Of a DNA stretch of 64,000 nt, positions 45,982 to 55,623 are shown in pieces. Below the pieces are notes generated by a model. It was not told the DNA's origin and made no database searches. It saw only the letters and a list, made by a program, of their open reading frames with translations. A program made the position numbers and the translations under genes. The DNA comes from Microbacterium sp. W4I20 (GTDB lineage: Bacteria > Actinomycetota > Actinomycetes > Actinomycetales > Microbacteriaceae): the NCBI RefSeq assembly GCF_030816505.1, contig NZ_JAUSYB010000001.1, forward strand, positions 2,480,001-2,544,000, written 5' to 3'. Within the stretch, counting starts at the first letter, position 1; each line of letters opens with the position of its first letter.

Positions 45982-47493
45982 ATGACGATCATCGCCGATC
46001 ACTCCCGGCCCGAGCGCGCAGGCATCCTGCACCTCGGTCTCGGCAGCTTCCACCGGGCGCACCAGGCCGTCTACACCGCCGCCGCCCACGCAGCATCCGG
46101 CGGCGACTGGGGCATCGTCGGAGTGGCGTCCCGCTCCCGCACGATCGTCGACGCGATGCACGCGCAGGATCTCCTCTACTCCGTCGCCACCATCGCCCCC
46201 GACAGCACCTCGCTGAGCGTGCCCGGCGTGCACACCGACGCCTTCGTCGGTGCGGAGCAGCCCGAGCGCGTCGTGGCGCAGATCGCCGACGGCGGCATCC
46301 GCATCGTCACCCTCACCGTCACGGAGAACGGCTACAGCTACTCCGCGGCCACCCAGCAGCTCGACCTCGACGACGCCGTGGTGCGCGCCGACCTGAGCGG
46401 CGGCGCTCCCCGCTCGACGATCGGCCAGCTCGCCCGTGGCCTGCAGGCTCGAGCCTCGGCCGGCGGAGCACCGATCGCGATCCTCAGCTGCGACAATCTC
46501 TCCGACAACGGCGCACACACCGAGAAGCTCGTCCGCGAGTTCCTGCAGACGCTCCCCGGCAACGAGGGCGCCGACACACTCGCGTACCTCGACCGCGCGG
46601 TCACCTTCCCCTCGAGCATGGTCGACCGCATCGTGCCGGCGACCACGCCCGAGCTGCGGAACCGTGTGAGCGAGCTGCTCGGCACGAGGGACGAGATCCC
46701 CGTGCCCGCGGAGCCCTTCACCATGTGGGCCATCGAAGACCGATTCGCCGGCGGACGCCCCGCCTGGGAAGCCGGCGGCGCCGTGTTCACCGATGAGGTC
46801 GGCCGCTACGAGCAGATGAAGGTGCGGCTGCTCAACGGCACGCACTCGCTGATCGCCTACCTCGGCGCGCTCCGCGGGGTCGGCACCATCCCCGAGGCGA
46901 TCGGACTCGACGACATCGCCCGCGCCGCTCTCTCGGTTCTCCGCGAAGAGTACGAGCCGTCGATCGAGGTTCCCTCCGGCGTCGACATCCGCGACTACGA
47001 GAGCCAGCTCTTCGAGCGCTGGGGCAACAGCGCCCTCGGCCACCGCACCAGCCAGGTCGGCACCGACGGCTCGGTCAAGCTCCGCCAGCGCATTCCCGAA
47101 CCCGCGCTGCAGGCGCTCGGCCGCGGCGAGATGCCGCACCTGATCGCCCTCTCCGTCGCCGGCTACCTGTCGTGCATCGCCCCGCTCGCCGGCTTCGACC
47201 CCGGCGCGCATGCGGCGGCCATGACGGATGCTGCGCGCGAGCGCCTCGCCGGCCTCGCCGCCACCGCGCGCCACGGCCGCGACCTCGCCCACCGCGTCAT
47301 CGCCGAGCTCCAGCTCTTCGGCGACGGACTGGCCGGGCAGGACGCGTTCATCGGGCGCGTCGGCGAGCTGATCGATACGATCCAGCGGCAGGGCGTCGGC
47401 TCGGCGATCGCGGATGCGGTCGCCGCGTCCCAGAGCACCAGCACGTCATTCACCCGCACGTCATTCACCAGCGCAGAGGAGATGCAGCCATGA
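45982..47493 (+). CDS. uxuB: Fructuronate reductase / D-mannonate oxidoreductase (UxuB-like)
   Basis: 503 residues of the long-chain mannitol dehydrogenase family. N-terminal Rossmann motif LGLGSFHRAHQA, TVTENGYS, and the catalytic-domain block KVRLLNGTHSLIAYLG with the active-site Lys. Converts D-fructuronate and D-mannonate into each other with NAD(H). Its 3' end has a short direct repeat (ACGTCATTCACC twice). ATGA overlaps the next dehydrogenase gene. Confidence 0.88.
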   Translation: MTIIADHSRPERAGILHLGLGSFHRAHQAVYTAAAHAASGGDWGIVGVASRSRTIVDAMHAQDLLYSVATIAPDSTSLSVPGVHTDAFVGAEQPERVVAQIADGGIRIVTLTVTENGYSYSAATQQLDLDDAVVRADLSGGAPRSTIGQLARGLQARASAGGAPIAILSCDNLSDNGAHTEKLVREFLQTLPGNEGADTLAYLDRAVTFPSSMVDRIVPATTPELRNRVSELLGTRDEIPVPAEPFTMWAIEDRFAGGRPAWEAGGAVFTDEVGRYEQMKVRLLNGTHSLIAYLGALRGVGTIPEAIGLDDIARAALSVLREEYEPSIEVPSGVDIRDYESQLFERWGNSALGHRTSQVGTDGSVKLRQRIPEPALQALGRGEMPHLIALSVAGYLSCIAPLAGFDPGAHAAAMTDAARERLAGLAATARHGRDLAHRVIAELQLFGDGLAGQDAFIGRVGELIDTIQRQGVGSAIADAVAASQSTSTSFTRTSFTSAEEMQP

Positions 47494-48494
47494 AGGCTCT
47501 CGCGATCCACGGCAAGGAAGACATCCGCTGGGAGGACCGTGAGGTCCCCGCTCCCGGCGACGGCGAGGTGCGCCTGCGGGTGAACTACGTCGGCATCTGC
47601 GGGTCCGACCTGCACTACTACTTCCACGGGGCGAACGGCGAGTACACGATCCGCGAGCCGCTGACCCCCGGGCACGAGCTGTCCGGCGTGGTCGACCTCG
47701 ACCCGTCCGGGCGACTGGCCCCCGGCACCCCGGTCACCGTGCACCCCGCGCGCTACGGCCCGAGCGTCGCCGGACTCGAGGAGCGCCCGCACCTGCGTCC
47801 CGGCGGCGACTACTTCGGCAGCGCCGCCGCGAACCCGCACCGTCAGGGCGGAGCATCCGAGTACCTGTTGGTCGAAGAGGGCATGATCCGCGTGCTTCCC
47901 GAGAACCTGCCGCTCGAGCGGGCCGCGCTCGCCGAACCGCTCGCCGTCGCCATCCACGCCGTGAACCTGGCGGAGGGCGTTGCCGGCAAGCGGGTGCTGG
48001 TGATCGGCTCCGGACCCATCGGCCTGCTGGTCGTGGCCGCGGCCGTGCACGCCGGAGCATCCGTCGTCGGAGCGAGCGACCTCCGCCCCGAGCCCCTCGA
48101 GCGCGCGAAGTCGCTCGGCGCGACCGAAGCCTTCCTCGTCGGCCAGGACACGATCGACGACGAGTCGTACGACGTCGTGTTCGAGTGCTCCGGCGTGGGG
48201 GTCTCGCTCACCCAGGCCGTCCGCGCCGCCCGCCGCGCCGGTTCCATCGTGCAGGTCGGCATGCTCCCGAACGCCGAGATCGGCGTGAACCTCGCGCCGA
48301 TGCTCGCCAAGGAGCTCACGATCCGCGGGGCCTTCCGCTTCTCCACCGAGATCGACGACGCGGTCAGCATGCTGGCCGAGTCCGACGCGCTCGATTCCGT
48401 CGTCTCACACGTCATCCCGGCATCCGACGCCGTCCAGGCCTTCGAGCTCGCTCGCGACTCGTCCGCCTCGGCGAAGGTCCTGCTGTCCCTCTAG
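47490..48494 (+). CDS. Idonate/gulonate 5-dehydrogenase-like MDR enzyme
   Basis: 334 residues of the IdnD/RspB group of medium-chain dehydrogenases. Catalytic zinc ligands C37, H62 and E63 (CGSDLHYY, GHELSG); Rossmann VIGSGPIG. The four-cysteine structural zinc lobe is absent: the segment that should hold it reads VHPARYGPSVAGLEERP without any Cys. In an operon with UxuB and ManD, the likely reaction is oxidation of L-gulonate (or L-idonate) at C5. GAGGAG precedes ATG 47490. Confidence 0.82.
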   Translation: MKALAIHGKEDIRWEDREVPAPGDGEVRLRVNYVGICGSDLHYYFHGANGEYTIREPLTPGHELSGVVDLDPSGRLAPGTPVTVHPARYGPSVAGLEERPHLRPGGDYFGSAAANPHRQGGASEYLLVEEGMIRVLPENLPLERAALAEPLAVAIHAVNLAEGVAGKRVLVIGSGPIGLLVVAAAVHAGASVVGASDLRPEPLERAKSLGATEAFLVGQDTIDDESYDVVFECSGVGVSLTQAVRAARRAGSIVQVGMLPNAEIGVNLAPMLAKELTIRGAFRFSTEIDDAVSMLAESDALDSVVSHVIPASDAVQAFELARDSSASAKVLLSL

Positions 48495-48532
48495 TCCCCA
48501 CCCGCTGTTCCTGGTCCGAAGGAGTACCTCCC

Positions 48533-49927
48533 ATGTCCGAATCACAGACGACGGCTCAGACCGTCGACGACCCCGCCGCGAAGAGGTCGGTCCGCGACCT
48601 CGTGCGCGCCGCCGTCTCCGGATGGCTCGGCACCGCCCTCGAGTTCATGGACTACCAGCTCTACTCGCTGGCCGCCGCACTCGTCTTCGCCGATCTGTTC
48701 TTCTCCAACGAGAACCCCGCGATCGCCGTGGTCGCCGCCATGGCCACGTACGGCGTCGGCTACGTCGCCCGCCCGGTCGGCGCGTTCTTCTTCGCGCGGC
48801 TCGGTGACAAGACCGGCCGCACGAAGGTGCTGTTCTACACGATCCTCCTGATGGGGCTCGCGACCACGCTGATCGGGTTCCTGCCGACGTACAACCAGGT
48901 GGGCATCCTCGCGCCGATCCTGCTCGTCCTGCTGCGCATCGCACAGGGCTTCGGTGCGGGTGCCGAGATCTCGGGCGCCGGCGTCATGCTCGCCGAGTAT
49001 GCACCGGCGAAGCGTCGTGGCATCATCGCCTCGCTCGTCGCCCTCGGCACCAACTGCGGCACGCTGCTCGCCTCGGGCATCTGGGCGATCCTCCTCGTCG
49101 CGTACAGCGAGCAGGAGGTCATCGACTGGGCATGGCGCATCCCGTTCATCGGCAGCGCGGTCATCATGCTCTTCGCGATCTGGGTGCGCTTCAACCTCAA
49201 GGAGACCCCGGTCTTCGAGGAGCGCGACGACGTCGTCGACGGCAAGGCGCTCTCCAAGCAGGAGGCCTTCGAGCTCGCCACCGAGACCGGCGACGTCCGC
49301 ACCCTCGAGGCCATGGAGCGCAAGCCCTGGAAGGCGTTCTCGATCGCCCTGCTGCTGCGCTTCGGCCAGGCCGGCAACTCCGGCATGATCCAGACGTACC
49401 TCATCAGCTACATCACCGTCGTGCTGCTGCTCGACCGCTCGATCGGCGTCAACGCCGTGATCGTCTCGTCGCTCGTCGCCTTCATCACGGTGCCGCTCTC
49501 GGGCTGGCTGGGTGACCGGTTCGGCCGTAAGCGCATGTACATGATCTGGGCGGTCGTCGCCCTCATCGTCATCATCCCGACGATGCTCATGATCAGCAGC
49601 GGCGTCACGCTCCAGGTGTTCATCGGCTACGTCGTGCTGCACAACCTCGCCGTGATGAGCTTCGCATCGCTGGAGAACCTGACGCTCCCGGAGCTGTTCG
49701 GCTCGCGCAACCGCTACACGTTCACGGCCATGGCCCGCGAGATCGCCGCCATCGTCGCGACGGGTGCCGGCCCGGTCATCGCCGCCGCGTGGGTCTCGGC
49801 CGTCACGGGCTCGTTCATCCCGATCATCATCATGCTCTTCATCTTCACGCTGAGCGCACTCATCGCATCGATCTGGATGCCGGAGGTCGCCGGCCGCGAC
49901 CTCACGGACCCGCGCGACGCGATCTGA
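48533..49927 (+). CDS. MFS metabolite:H+ symporter (MHS family)
   Basis: 464 residues, 12 helices. [14 protein letters not shown] motif A appears here as [13 protein letters not shown], and the [19 protein letters not shown] region (about 145-163) is typical of the MHS group (ShiA/KgtP/ProP-like). GAAGGAG at proper spacing precedes ATG 48533. By position it is the uptake system for the sugar acid degraded by the operon. Confidence 0.9.
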   Translation: MSESQTTAQTVDDPAAKRSVRDLVRAAVSGWLGTALEFMDYQLYSLAAALVFADLFFSNENPAIAVVAAMATYGVGYVARPVGAFFFARLGDKTGRTKVLFYTILLMGLATTLIGFLPTYNQVGILAPILLVLLRIAQGFGAGAEISGAGVMLAEYAPAKRRGIIASLVALGTNCGTLLASGIWAILLVAYSEQEVIDWAWRIPFIGSAVIMLFAIWVRFNLKETPVFEERDDVVDGKALSKQEAFELATETGDVRTLEAMERKPWKAFSIALLLRFGQAGNSGMIQTYLISYITVVLLLDRSIGVNAVIVSSLVAFITVPLSGWLGDRFGRKRMYMIWAVVALIVIIPTMLMISSGVTLQVFIGYVVLHNLAVMSFASLENLTLPELFGSRNRYTFTAMAREIAAIVATGAGPVIAAAWVSAVTGSFIPIIIMLFIFTLSALIASIWMPEVAGRDLTDPRDAI

Positions 49928-49937
49928 CACCCGACCC

Positions 49938-49976
49938 GGGGTGCGGCTGCCCGAACAGCCGCACCCCCTTCTTCTT
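49938..49976 (+). terminator. Intrinsic terminator or attenuator inside the operon
   Basis: GGGGTGCGGCTG and CAGCCGCACCCC form a perfect 12-base stem with a 6-base loop, followed by CTTCTTCTT. It lies between the transporter and manD and would reduce, or separate, transcription of the downstream genes. Confidence 0.82.
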
Positions 49977-49988
49977 GAGGACATCACC

Positions 49989-51215
49989 ATGACCATCGAG
50001 CTCGTCGACGTCAACATCACCAGCCCCGGCCGCAACTTCGTGACGCTGAAGATCACGACCGCAGACGGCATCACGGGTCTCGGGGACGCCACTCTGAACG
50101 GCCGCGAGCTCGCGGTCGCCGCCTACCTGTCCGAGCATGTCGCCTCGATGCTGATCGGCCGCGACGAGGATCGGATCGAAGACACCTGGCAGTACCTCTA
50201 CCGCGGACCGTACTGGCGTCGCGGACCGGTCACGATGGCCGCGATCGCCGCGGTCGACATGGCGCTGTGGGACATCAAGGCCAAGAAAGCCGGGATGCCG
50301 CTGTACCAGCTGCTCGGCGGCGCGAGCCGCGAGGGCGTGCGGGTGTACGCCCATGCATCCGGCACCGACTACGCCGCGCTGTCGAACGCCATCACGGGGT
50401 ACAAGGAGCTCGGTTTCACCGCCGTCCGCGTGCAGACCGGGGTGCCCGGCCTCGGCCAGATCTACGGTGTCTCGGCCGCCGGGCCGGGAGTGCGCTACGA
50501 CTACGAGCCCGCCAAGCGCTCGGGCGACCGGCCCAGCGAGGAGAACTGGGACACCCGGAACTACCTCAACCACATGCCCGGCGTCTTCTCGCAGATCCGC
50601 GAGGAGTTCGGCACCGACCTCCGCATCCTGCACGACGGGCACCACCGGATGTCGCCGATCGAAGCCGCCCGCTTCGCGAAGGACATCGAGCCCTACGACC
50701 TGTTCTGGCTCGAGGACTGCACGCCCGGCGAGGACCAGAGCGCGCTGCGCCTCGTGCGCCAGCACTCCACGACGCCGCTCGCGATCGGCGAGGTCTTCAA
50801 CTCGGTCTACGACTACCAGACCCTCATCACCGAGCGGCTGATCGACTACGTGCGCTCGGCCGTCACGCACACCGGTGGCATCACCGCGATGAAGAAGCTC
50901 CTCGACTTCGCGGCGATCTACGGCATCAAGTCCGGCATCCACGGCCCGACCGACATCTCGCCCGTCGGGATGGCCGCGGCACTCCACCTGGATCTCGCGA
51001 TCCACAACTTCGGCATCCAGGAGTACATGCCGCACAACGAGCAGACGCTCGAGGTGTTCCAGACGTCGTTCACGTTCGACCAGGGCTTCCTGCACCCCGG
51101 GGAGCAGCCGGGTCTCGGCGTGGAGCTCGACGAGGACGCCGCCGCGGGCAATGAGTACACGAAGGCCTACCTGCCGGTGAACCGCCTGCTCGACGGCACG
51201 ATCCATGACTGGTGA
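49989..51215 (+). CDS. manD: D-mannonate dehydratase (enolase superfamily)
   Basis: 408 residues. Removes water from D-mannonate to give 2-keto-3-deoxygluconate. Metal ligands D216, E242 and E268 have the 26-residue spacing of the ManD family, with HDGHHR, FWLEDC and AIGEVF around them; NFGIQEYM and a HNEQ stretch near the C terminus are also ManD-typical. TTGAGGA precedes ATG 49989. Overlaps the aldolase gene by 11 bases. Confidence 0.93.
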   Translation: MTIELVDVNITSPGRNFVTLKITTADGITGLGDATLNGRELAVAAYLSEHVASMLIGRDEDRIEDTWQYLYRGPYWRRGPVTMAAIAAVDMALWDIKAKKAGMPLYQLLGGASREGVRVYAHASGTDYAALSNAITGYKELGFTAVRVQTGVPGLGQIYGVSAAGPGVRYDYEPAKRSGDRPSEENWDTRNYLNHMPGVFSQIREEFGTDLRILHDGHHRMSPIEAARFAKDIEPYDLFWLEDCTPGEDQSALRLVRQHSTTPLAIGEVFNSVYDYQTLITERLIDYVRSAVTHTGGITAMKKLLDFAAIYGIKSGIHGPTDISPVGMAAALHLDLAIHNFGIQEYMPHNEQTLEVFQTSFTFDQGFLHPGEQPGLGVELDEDAAAGNEYTKAYLPVNRLLDGTIHDW

Positions 51216-51852
51216 GGCGGTGAGCCGCGTCGCGCTGCCTTCGCGGACCGTGGCGTCACGCCTGATCGTCGTGGCCCGCGCCGAGCGCGCGGAAGACTAC
51301 GAAGCGGTGCTGGACGTGCTGATCGATGCCGGCATCCGCAGTGTCGAGCTCACGCTCACCACTCCGGGGACGTTCGACCGACTGCCGCACCTGCTGTCCC
51401 AGTACGGCGAGGTCGTCGATCTCGGGGTCGGCACCGTGACGAACACGACTGATCTCGCGCGTGCCGTCGATGCGGGCGCCCGCTACCTCGTGACGCCGAT
51501 CACCTCGGCGGCATTCGTCGAGCAGGCGACGGATGCCGGTGTGCCCATCGTTCCCGGCGGCCTCACGCCGACCGAGCTGTTCGCGTCGTGGTCGGCGGGT
51601 GCGTCGGCGGTCAAGATCTTCCCGGCCGGGCAGGTGGGCACGGGTTACCTCAAGGATCTGCACGGACCCTTCCCCGATCTGGTGGCTGTTCCCTCGGGCG
51701 GAGTCGACCTGGCGGGAGCTGCGGAATGGCTCGCGGCCGGCGCGGTCGCGGTGAGCGTCGGCGGGCCCCTGCTCGGCGATGCCTTCCGCGGCGGCGACCT
51801 CCTGGCGCTCCGCGATCGCGCGGAGGCCTTCGTCGAGGTCTGCGCGCCGTGA
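51205..51852 (+). CDS. eda: 2-keto-3-deoxy-6-phosphogluconate aldolase
   Basis: 215 residues. Class I aldolase splitting KDPG into pyruvate and glyceraldehyde-3-phosphate. The Schiff-base lysine is K137 (AVKIFPA) and the general base E48 (VELTLTTP). LGVGTV and a phosphate-binding PSGGV complete the TIM barrel. Coupled to its neighbours by an 11-base overlap upstream and GTGA downstream. Confidence 0.94.
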   Translation: MTGEAVSRVALPSRTVASRLIVVARAERAEDYEAVLDVLIDAGIRSVELTLTTPGTFDRLPHLLSQYGEVVDLGVGTVTNTTDLARAVDAGARYLVTPITSAAFVEQATDAGVPIVPGGLTPTELFASWSAGASAVKIFPAGQVGTGYLKDLHGPFPDLVAVPSGGVDLAGAAEWLAAGAVAVSVGGPLLGDAFRGGDLLALRDRAEAFVEVCAP

Positions 51853-52802
51853 CCGTACCGTCCGTCGTCACGCTCGGCGAGACCATGGCGCTCGTGCGGA
51901 CCACCGAGATCGGTTCGCTCCGCCACGCGCACGGGCTCGCCATGGGCATCGGCGGTGCGGAGAGCAACGTCGCGATCGGTCTCTCCCGTCTCGGCGTCCC
52001 GGCTTCATGGCTCGGTCGCGTGGGCGACGACTCGATGGGCGAGCGCGTGGTGCGCGAGATCCGCGCGGAGGGCGTGGATGTGCGGGCGACGACGGATGCG
52101 GATGCCGCGACCGGCCTCATGGTGAAGGAGCGCCCCTCGGCGGCATCCACTGCGGTTCATTACTACCGGGCGGGATCGGCCGGGTCTCGGCTCAGCGCTG
52201 CGGATCTCCCCGAGGGCTGGGTCGAGGGCGCAGCGCTGCTGCACGTCACCGGCATCACTCCACTGCTGTCGGAGTCGGCGCGCGCGGCGGTGCACGCCGC
52301 GATCGACCGGGCTGTCAATGCCGGCGCGGCGGTCAGCTTCGACATCAACTACCGGTCGGCGCTCGCACCGGCGACCGTCGCCGGCCCCGTACTGCGCGAG
52401 ATCGCCGAGCGCGCCGACATCGTGTTCGGCGGCGAGGAGGAGTTCGCGATCCTGTATCCGGATGCTGCGCCTGCTGAGGCCGCGCGCCGTCTACGCGACG
52501 CGGGCTGCGCGACGACCGTCCTCAAGCGCGGACCCGAGGGCGCCTCGGTCTTCATCGGGGACGCCGTGACGGCAGCATCCGGCTTTCGGATCGACCCGGT
52601 CGACACCGTCGGCGCGGGAGATGCCTTCGTCGCCGGGTACTTGAGCGGTCTGCTCGCGGGACTCGACCTCGATGCGACGCTGCACCGCGCGAACGCCTGC
52701 GGGGCGATGGCGTGTCTGGTGCCGGGCGACTGGGAGGCCGCGCCCACGCTGCGCGACCTCGAACGCTTCCTCGACGGCGGCGCAGACCCGGTGCGACGCT
52801 GA
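51849..52802 (+). CDS. kdgK: 2-keto-3-deoxygluconate kinase (PfkB family)
   Basis: 317 residues from GTG 51849. N-terminal LGETMALV and GGAESNVAIGLSRLG; C-terminal DTVGAGDAFVAGYLSG with the catalytic Asp and anion hole. Supplies KDPG to the aldolase encoded just upstream. GTGA overlap with eda. Last gene of the operon. Confidence 0.93.
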   Translation: MTVPSVVTLGETMALVRTTEIGSLRHAHGLAMGIGGAESNVAIGLSRLGVPASWLGRVGDDSMGERVVREIRAEGVDVRATTDADAATGLMVKERPSAASTAVHYYRAGSAGSRLSAADLPEGWVEGAALLHVTGITPLLSESARAAVHAAIDRAVNAGAAVSFDINYRSALAPATVAGPVLREIAERADIVFGGEEEFAILYPDAAPAEAARRLRDAGCATTVLKRGPEGASVFIGDAVTAASGFRIDPVDTVGAGDAFVAGYLSGLLAGLDLDATLHRANACGAMACLVPGDWEAAPTLRDLERFLDGGADPVRR

Positions 52803-52846
52803 CCTCCCACCGCGCACTGATAGCTGCTCGACCTAGACTCGATCAG

Positions 52847-53575
52847 ATGCCAGAATCTCCGCGAAACCCGCTGCTCGCGCGCTCCGCGGTGAACCTCCGT
52901 CCCGTGGCGCTGGCCTATCGGATCATCGCGCTGGCCGTGATCGTCACGGGCATCGTGCGGTACTCGGAGGTCCTGTCGGGCGCGCCTGACTGGTCGACCC
53001 TGTTGTTCTACACGATGCTCAGCAACCTCCTCTGTCTCGTCTGGATGCTGCTGCTCGTGATCCGCACCGCGGTCGACCTGCGACGTCTCGGCCGCTCCGG
53101 CACCTCGACGCCGAGTCCGCGCTGGAGCGGGGCGGTCATGATGGCGATCTCGGTGACGATGCTGATCTACCTGGTCGTCCTGGTGCCGACCAGGGTCGCG
53201 GACGGCGACAGCGACATCTTCTCCCTCACCGACACCCTCATCCACGTCGTCACTCCGTGCCTGCTCATCATCGACTGGCTCCTCTTCGTGCCGAAGGGCG
53301 CGTTCCGCTGGACCGATCCGCTGAGATGGACGCTCATCCCCTACGCGTACCTGGCGTTCGCCTTCGCGTTCGGCGCGGCAGGCGGGGAATTCACGCCCGG
53401 CCAGAAGTATCCGTACCCGTTCATGAACGTCGACACCCTCGGCGTCGGCGGAGTCGCCGTGTGGCTCGTCGCGCTGTCGATCGCGCTGATCGTGGTGGGT
53501 TTCGTCTACGTGCTCGTCGACCGGGCGCTCGCGGTGCTCGGTCGGAGACAATGGTCGGGTGACCTGGCCGACTGA
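52847..53575 (+). CDS. Pr6Pr family membrane protein
   Basis: 242 residues, six membrane helices. The pattern FYTMLSNLLCLVWML, HVVTPCLLIIDWLLF and YPYPFMNVDTLGVGGV fits the Pr6Pr family of actinobacteria, function not established. Clear AT-poor gap of 44 bases from kdgK; separate transcription is possible. Confidence 0.88.
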   Translation: MPESPRNPLLARSAVNLRPVALAYRIIALAVIVTGIVRYSEVLSGAPDWSTLLFYTMLSNLLCLVWMLLLVIRTAVDLRRLGRSGTSTPSPRWSGAVMMAISVTMLIYLVVLVPTRVADGDSDIFSLTDTLIHVVTPCLLIIDWLLFVPKGAFRWTDPLRWTLIPYAYLAFAFAFGAAGGEFTPGQKYPYPFMNVDTLGVGGVAVWLVALSIALIVVGFVYVLVDRALAVLGRRQWSGDLAD

Positions 53576-53592
53576 TCTTCCGGGGGTTGGAC

Positions 53593-54597
53593 TCAGCTCG
53601 GCAGCGGCTCTGGACGCTCGAGGCCGGCGTACGGCTCGAGCCTCCGCTCGAACTCGGCACGGTCCTCGCTCGGCAACAAGCCGTTGGCTCCGTACGTGAA
53701 CGCGATCGAGCTCCCCTGCCAGCCGCTCTCTTCCGCTCCCTCGGATGCTTCCGTGAAGCGGCCGTCGTGATCGAGTGAGAGATCCTTCATCGAGAACATG
53801 AGCCACTGTCCGGTCGGCCCCTGCAGCATTCCCGACAGGAACACCATCTCTTCGGGAGTGGATCCCCCGTAGCTCTCGACGACCTCCGCCTCGGTCATGG
53901 AGCCGGCCTCATGGTCGAACGAGAGGTCGGAGTAGCCGTGGTTCGCGGCGACGTCGGCGATGACGGCCAGCATCCGCTCCTTCTCCTCCCAGGTCGCGGG
54001 CACGGCGGTCGACTGCCGACTCTGCACGTTGAGCACGCGGAGCATGGACGGGCCTCCGTAGTAGTTCTGCGCGGGGAATGAGACCTGCCCCTCGTTCCCC
54101 GGCGGCGGCGCCGTCCATTCGAGACCGAACTCGGCCATGATCGCGGCTTCGATCTCGGCCAGGAGTCCTCGTCCGGCCTCCTCACCCTCCTCGAGGGTGG
54201 GACCGGCCAGCACGTCTTCGGGGTCGAGTTCGGGGATGCCGGGGTAGTCACGCCAGAACACCTCCCGGTCGCCGTCCTCACCGGACTCGACGGTCACGAC
54301 GCCGCGGGCGTTGGACGCGAGCATGACGGCGAAGGCCGCGGTGGGCGCACCGACCGCGACGACTCCGGCGCTGATCGCGACGATCGCCAGTGCGCGGCGG
54401 GGCGTGAGCGCGGCACGCCGCACCCGCGAGCCCTCGGACAGCGCCGCGCGCAGCGCCCCGAGCACCACCTGCGATCGCGGGATGCCGAGTTCTTCCGCGC
54501 CGGCGAGGTCCGCGAGCCATTCCTCGCGTCGCTGCGCGCGGCGTGCTCGGGGCAGCAGAGCTGCGGCGAACCGGACGAGTGTCTCGGAGCCGCTCAT
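53593..54597 (-). CDS. PadR-linked membrane protein with an uncharacterised C-terminal domain
   Basis: 334 residues. The N-terminal 55 resemble the helical prefix found in proteins partnered with PadR regulators (AQRREEWLADLAGAEELG). One membrane helix (about 69-93) leads to an extracytoplasmic domain of about 230 residues that resembles the C terminus of the protein at 5782-6945. Overlaps the PadR stop by 4 bases, so both are one operon. Function unknown. Confidence 0.82.
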   Translation of the reverse strand: MSGSETLVRFAAALLPRARRAQRREEWLADLAGAEELGIPRSQVVLGALRAALSEGSRVRRAALTPRRALAIVAISAGVVAVGAPTAAFAVMLASNARGVVTVESGEDGDREVFWRDYPGIPELDPEDVLAGPTLEEGEEAGRGLLAEIEAAIMAEFGLEWTAPPPGNEGQVSFPAQNYYGGPSMLRVLNVQSRQSTAVPATWEEKERMLAVIADVAANHGYSDLSFDHEAGSMTEAEVVESYGGSTPEEMVFLSGMLQGPTGQWLMFSMKDLSLDHDGRFTEASEGAEESGWQGSSIAFTYGANGLLPSEDRAEFERRLEPYAGLERPEPLPS

Positions 54598-54917
54598 CCC
54601 GCGCTCCCGAACGCGAGGCGCGGTGTGGGCACGCCGATGGGCCGTCGCGACCTGGCAGCGAGCAGTGCGGCGGCTTCGATGCGCCCCTCATCCGTCAGGC
54701 GGTAGTAGCGACGGCGCGGACCGGAATGATCCGACTCCCCCTCCCACTCGCCGATGATCCACCCGAGTTCCTCGAGCCGGGACAGGATCGGATACACCGT
54801 GCCGGGAGCGCGCTCCGCACCCTTGGCCAGTGCGAGTCCCCAGACCGGCGCGGCCGATCCGACGAGGACCTGCAGTACGTCGAGGGTCGGCTCGGTGACG
54901 CGGGTGAGCTTGGTCAT
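54594..54917 (-). CDS. PadR-family transcriptional regulator
   Basis: 107 residues from ATG 54917. Winged helix with the PadR signature GTVYPILSRLEELGWI followed by RRRYYRLTDEGR. The short, single-helix C terminus is that of the small PadR class, which usually represses itself and the gene it overlaps. Confidence 0.92.
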   Translation of the reverse strand: MTKLTRVTEPTLDVLQVLVGSAAPVWGLALAKGAERAPGTVYPILSRLEELGWIIGEWEGESDHSGPRRRYYRLTDEGRIEAAALLAARSRRPIGVPTPRLAFGSAG

Positions 54918-54925
54918 ACGGCTTA

Positions 54926-54941
54926 TTCTATATATAAAGAA
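54926..54941. promoter_or_regulatory. PadR operator/promoter candidate
   Basis: TTCTATATATAAAGAA is a near-symmetric AT-only core in otherwise GC-rich DNA, 8 bases upstream of the PadR start. It probably contains the -10 element and the repressor site. Confidence 0.55.
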
Positions 54942-54974
54942 CAAGAAAGCCAGGGGCGGATGCCGATGCGGGGG

Positions 54975-55568
54975 TCAGCCGAGGGCGATCAGCTGCGCGA
55001 GCAACTCGGCACTCAGCGCTCGGTCGCTGTAGACGCGGCGCTCCAGGCCCGAGGTCAGCGGATCATCGGCGGCGGCGGCACCCTCCCAGACGAGCGACAG
55101 TCCGGTGCGCTCGAGTGTGCGCCACGAGGCAGCGTTGCGGGTGAGCGCGCGCGCCGTGACCGGGACGTCCGGCTGCGCCACCCTCGCCGCGTCGATCGCG
55201 GCCCGGCCGAGCTCTGCGGCGAATCCGTACCCCCATGATGCCGGAGTCAGCCGGAATCCGAGGTTCCACGCCGGCACCTCGGGCTTTCGGATCGCGACGC
55301 CGCCGAGCCCGATGACCTCACCCGCGGGAAGCTGCCCCAGCGGCGTCCGCAGTCGCACCGCCCACCAGCCGAGACCCTGCTCGCGCCACGATCGGGCGTA
55401 GCCGTCGATCAGACTCTGCGTCTCGGCGAGATCCGCGTCTGCGCCGCCCGGAAGATGCTCCCAGGTCGCCGGATCCGACTGGATGCGGAACAGCGCCTCG
55501 ACCAGCTCCGGCGGGGCGTCATCGAGTGGCTCGAGGATCAGGCGCTCGGTCAGGGTGTCGGCAGGCAT
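54975..55568 (-). CDS. GNAT N-acetyltransferase
   Basis: 197 residues from ATG 55568 (GTG 55574 is possible). RimJ/RimL-like plan: LTERLILEPL at the start, GEVIGLGGVAIRKP, NLGFRLTPASWGYGFAAEL (acetyl-CoA binding, about 104-122) and NAASWRTLERTGL. Acceptor unknown. Confidence 0.88.
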   Translation of the reverse strand: MPADTLTERLILEPLDDAPPELVEALFRIQSDPATWEHLPGGADADLAETQSLIDGYARSWREQGLGWWAVRLRTPLGQLPAGEVIGLGGVAIRKPEVPAWNLGFRLTPASWGYGFAAELGRAAIDAARVAQPDVPVTARALTRNAASWRTLERTGLSLVWEGAAAADDPLTSGLERRVYSDRALSAELLAQLIALG

Positions 55569-55623
55569 CCCCACACGCTAGCCGGAGGGTCCGACGAAGC
55601 CTTGGGCCCGACCGGGATGAGAC

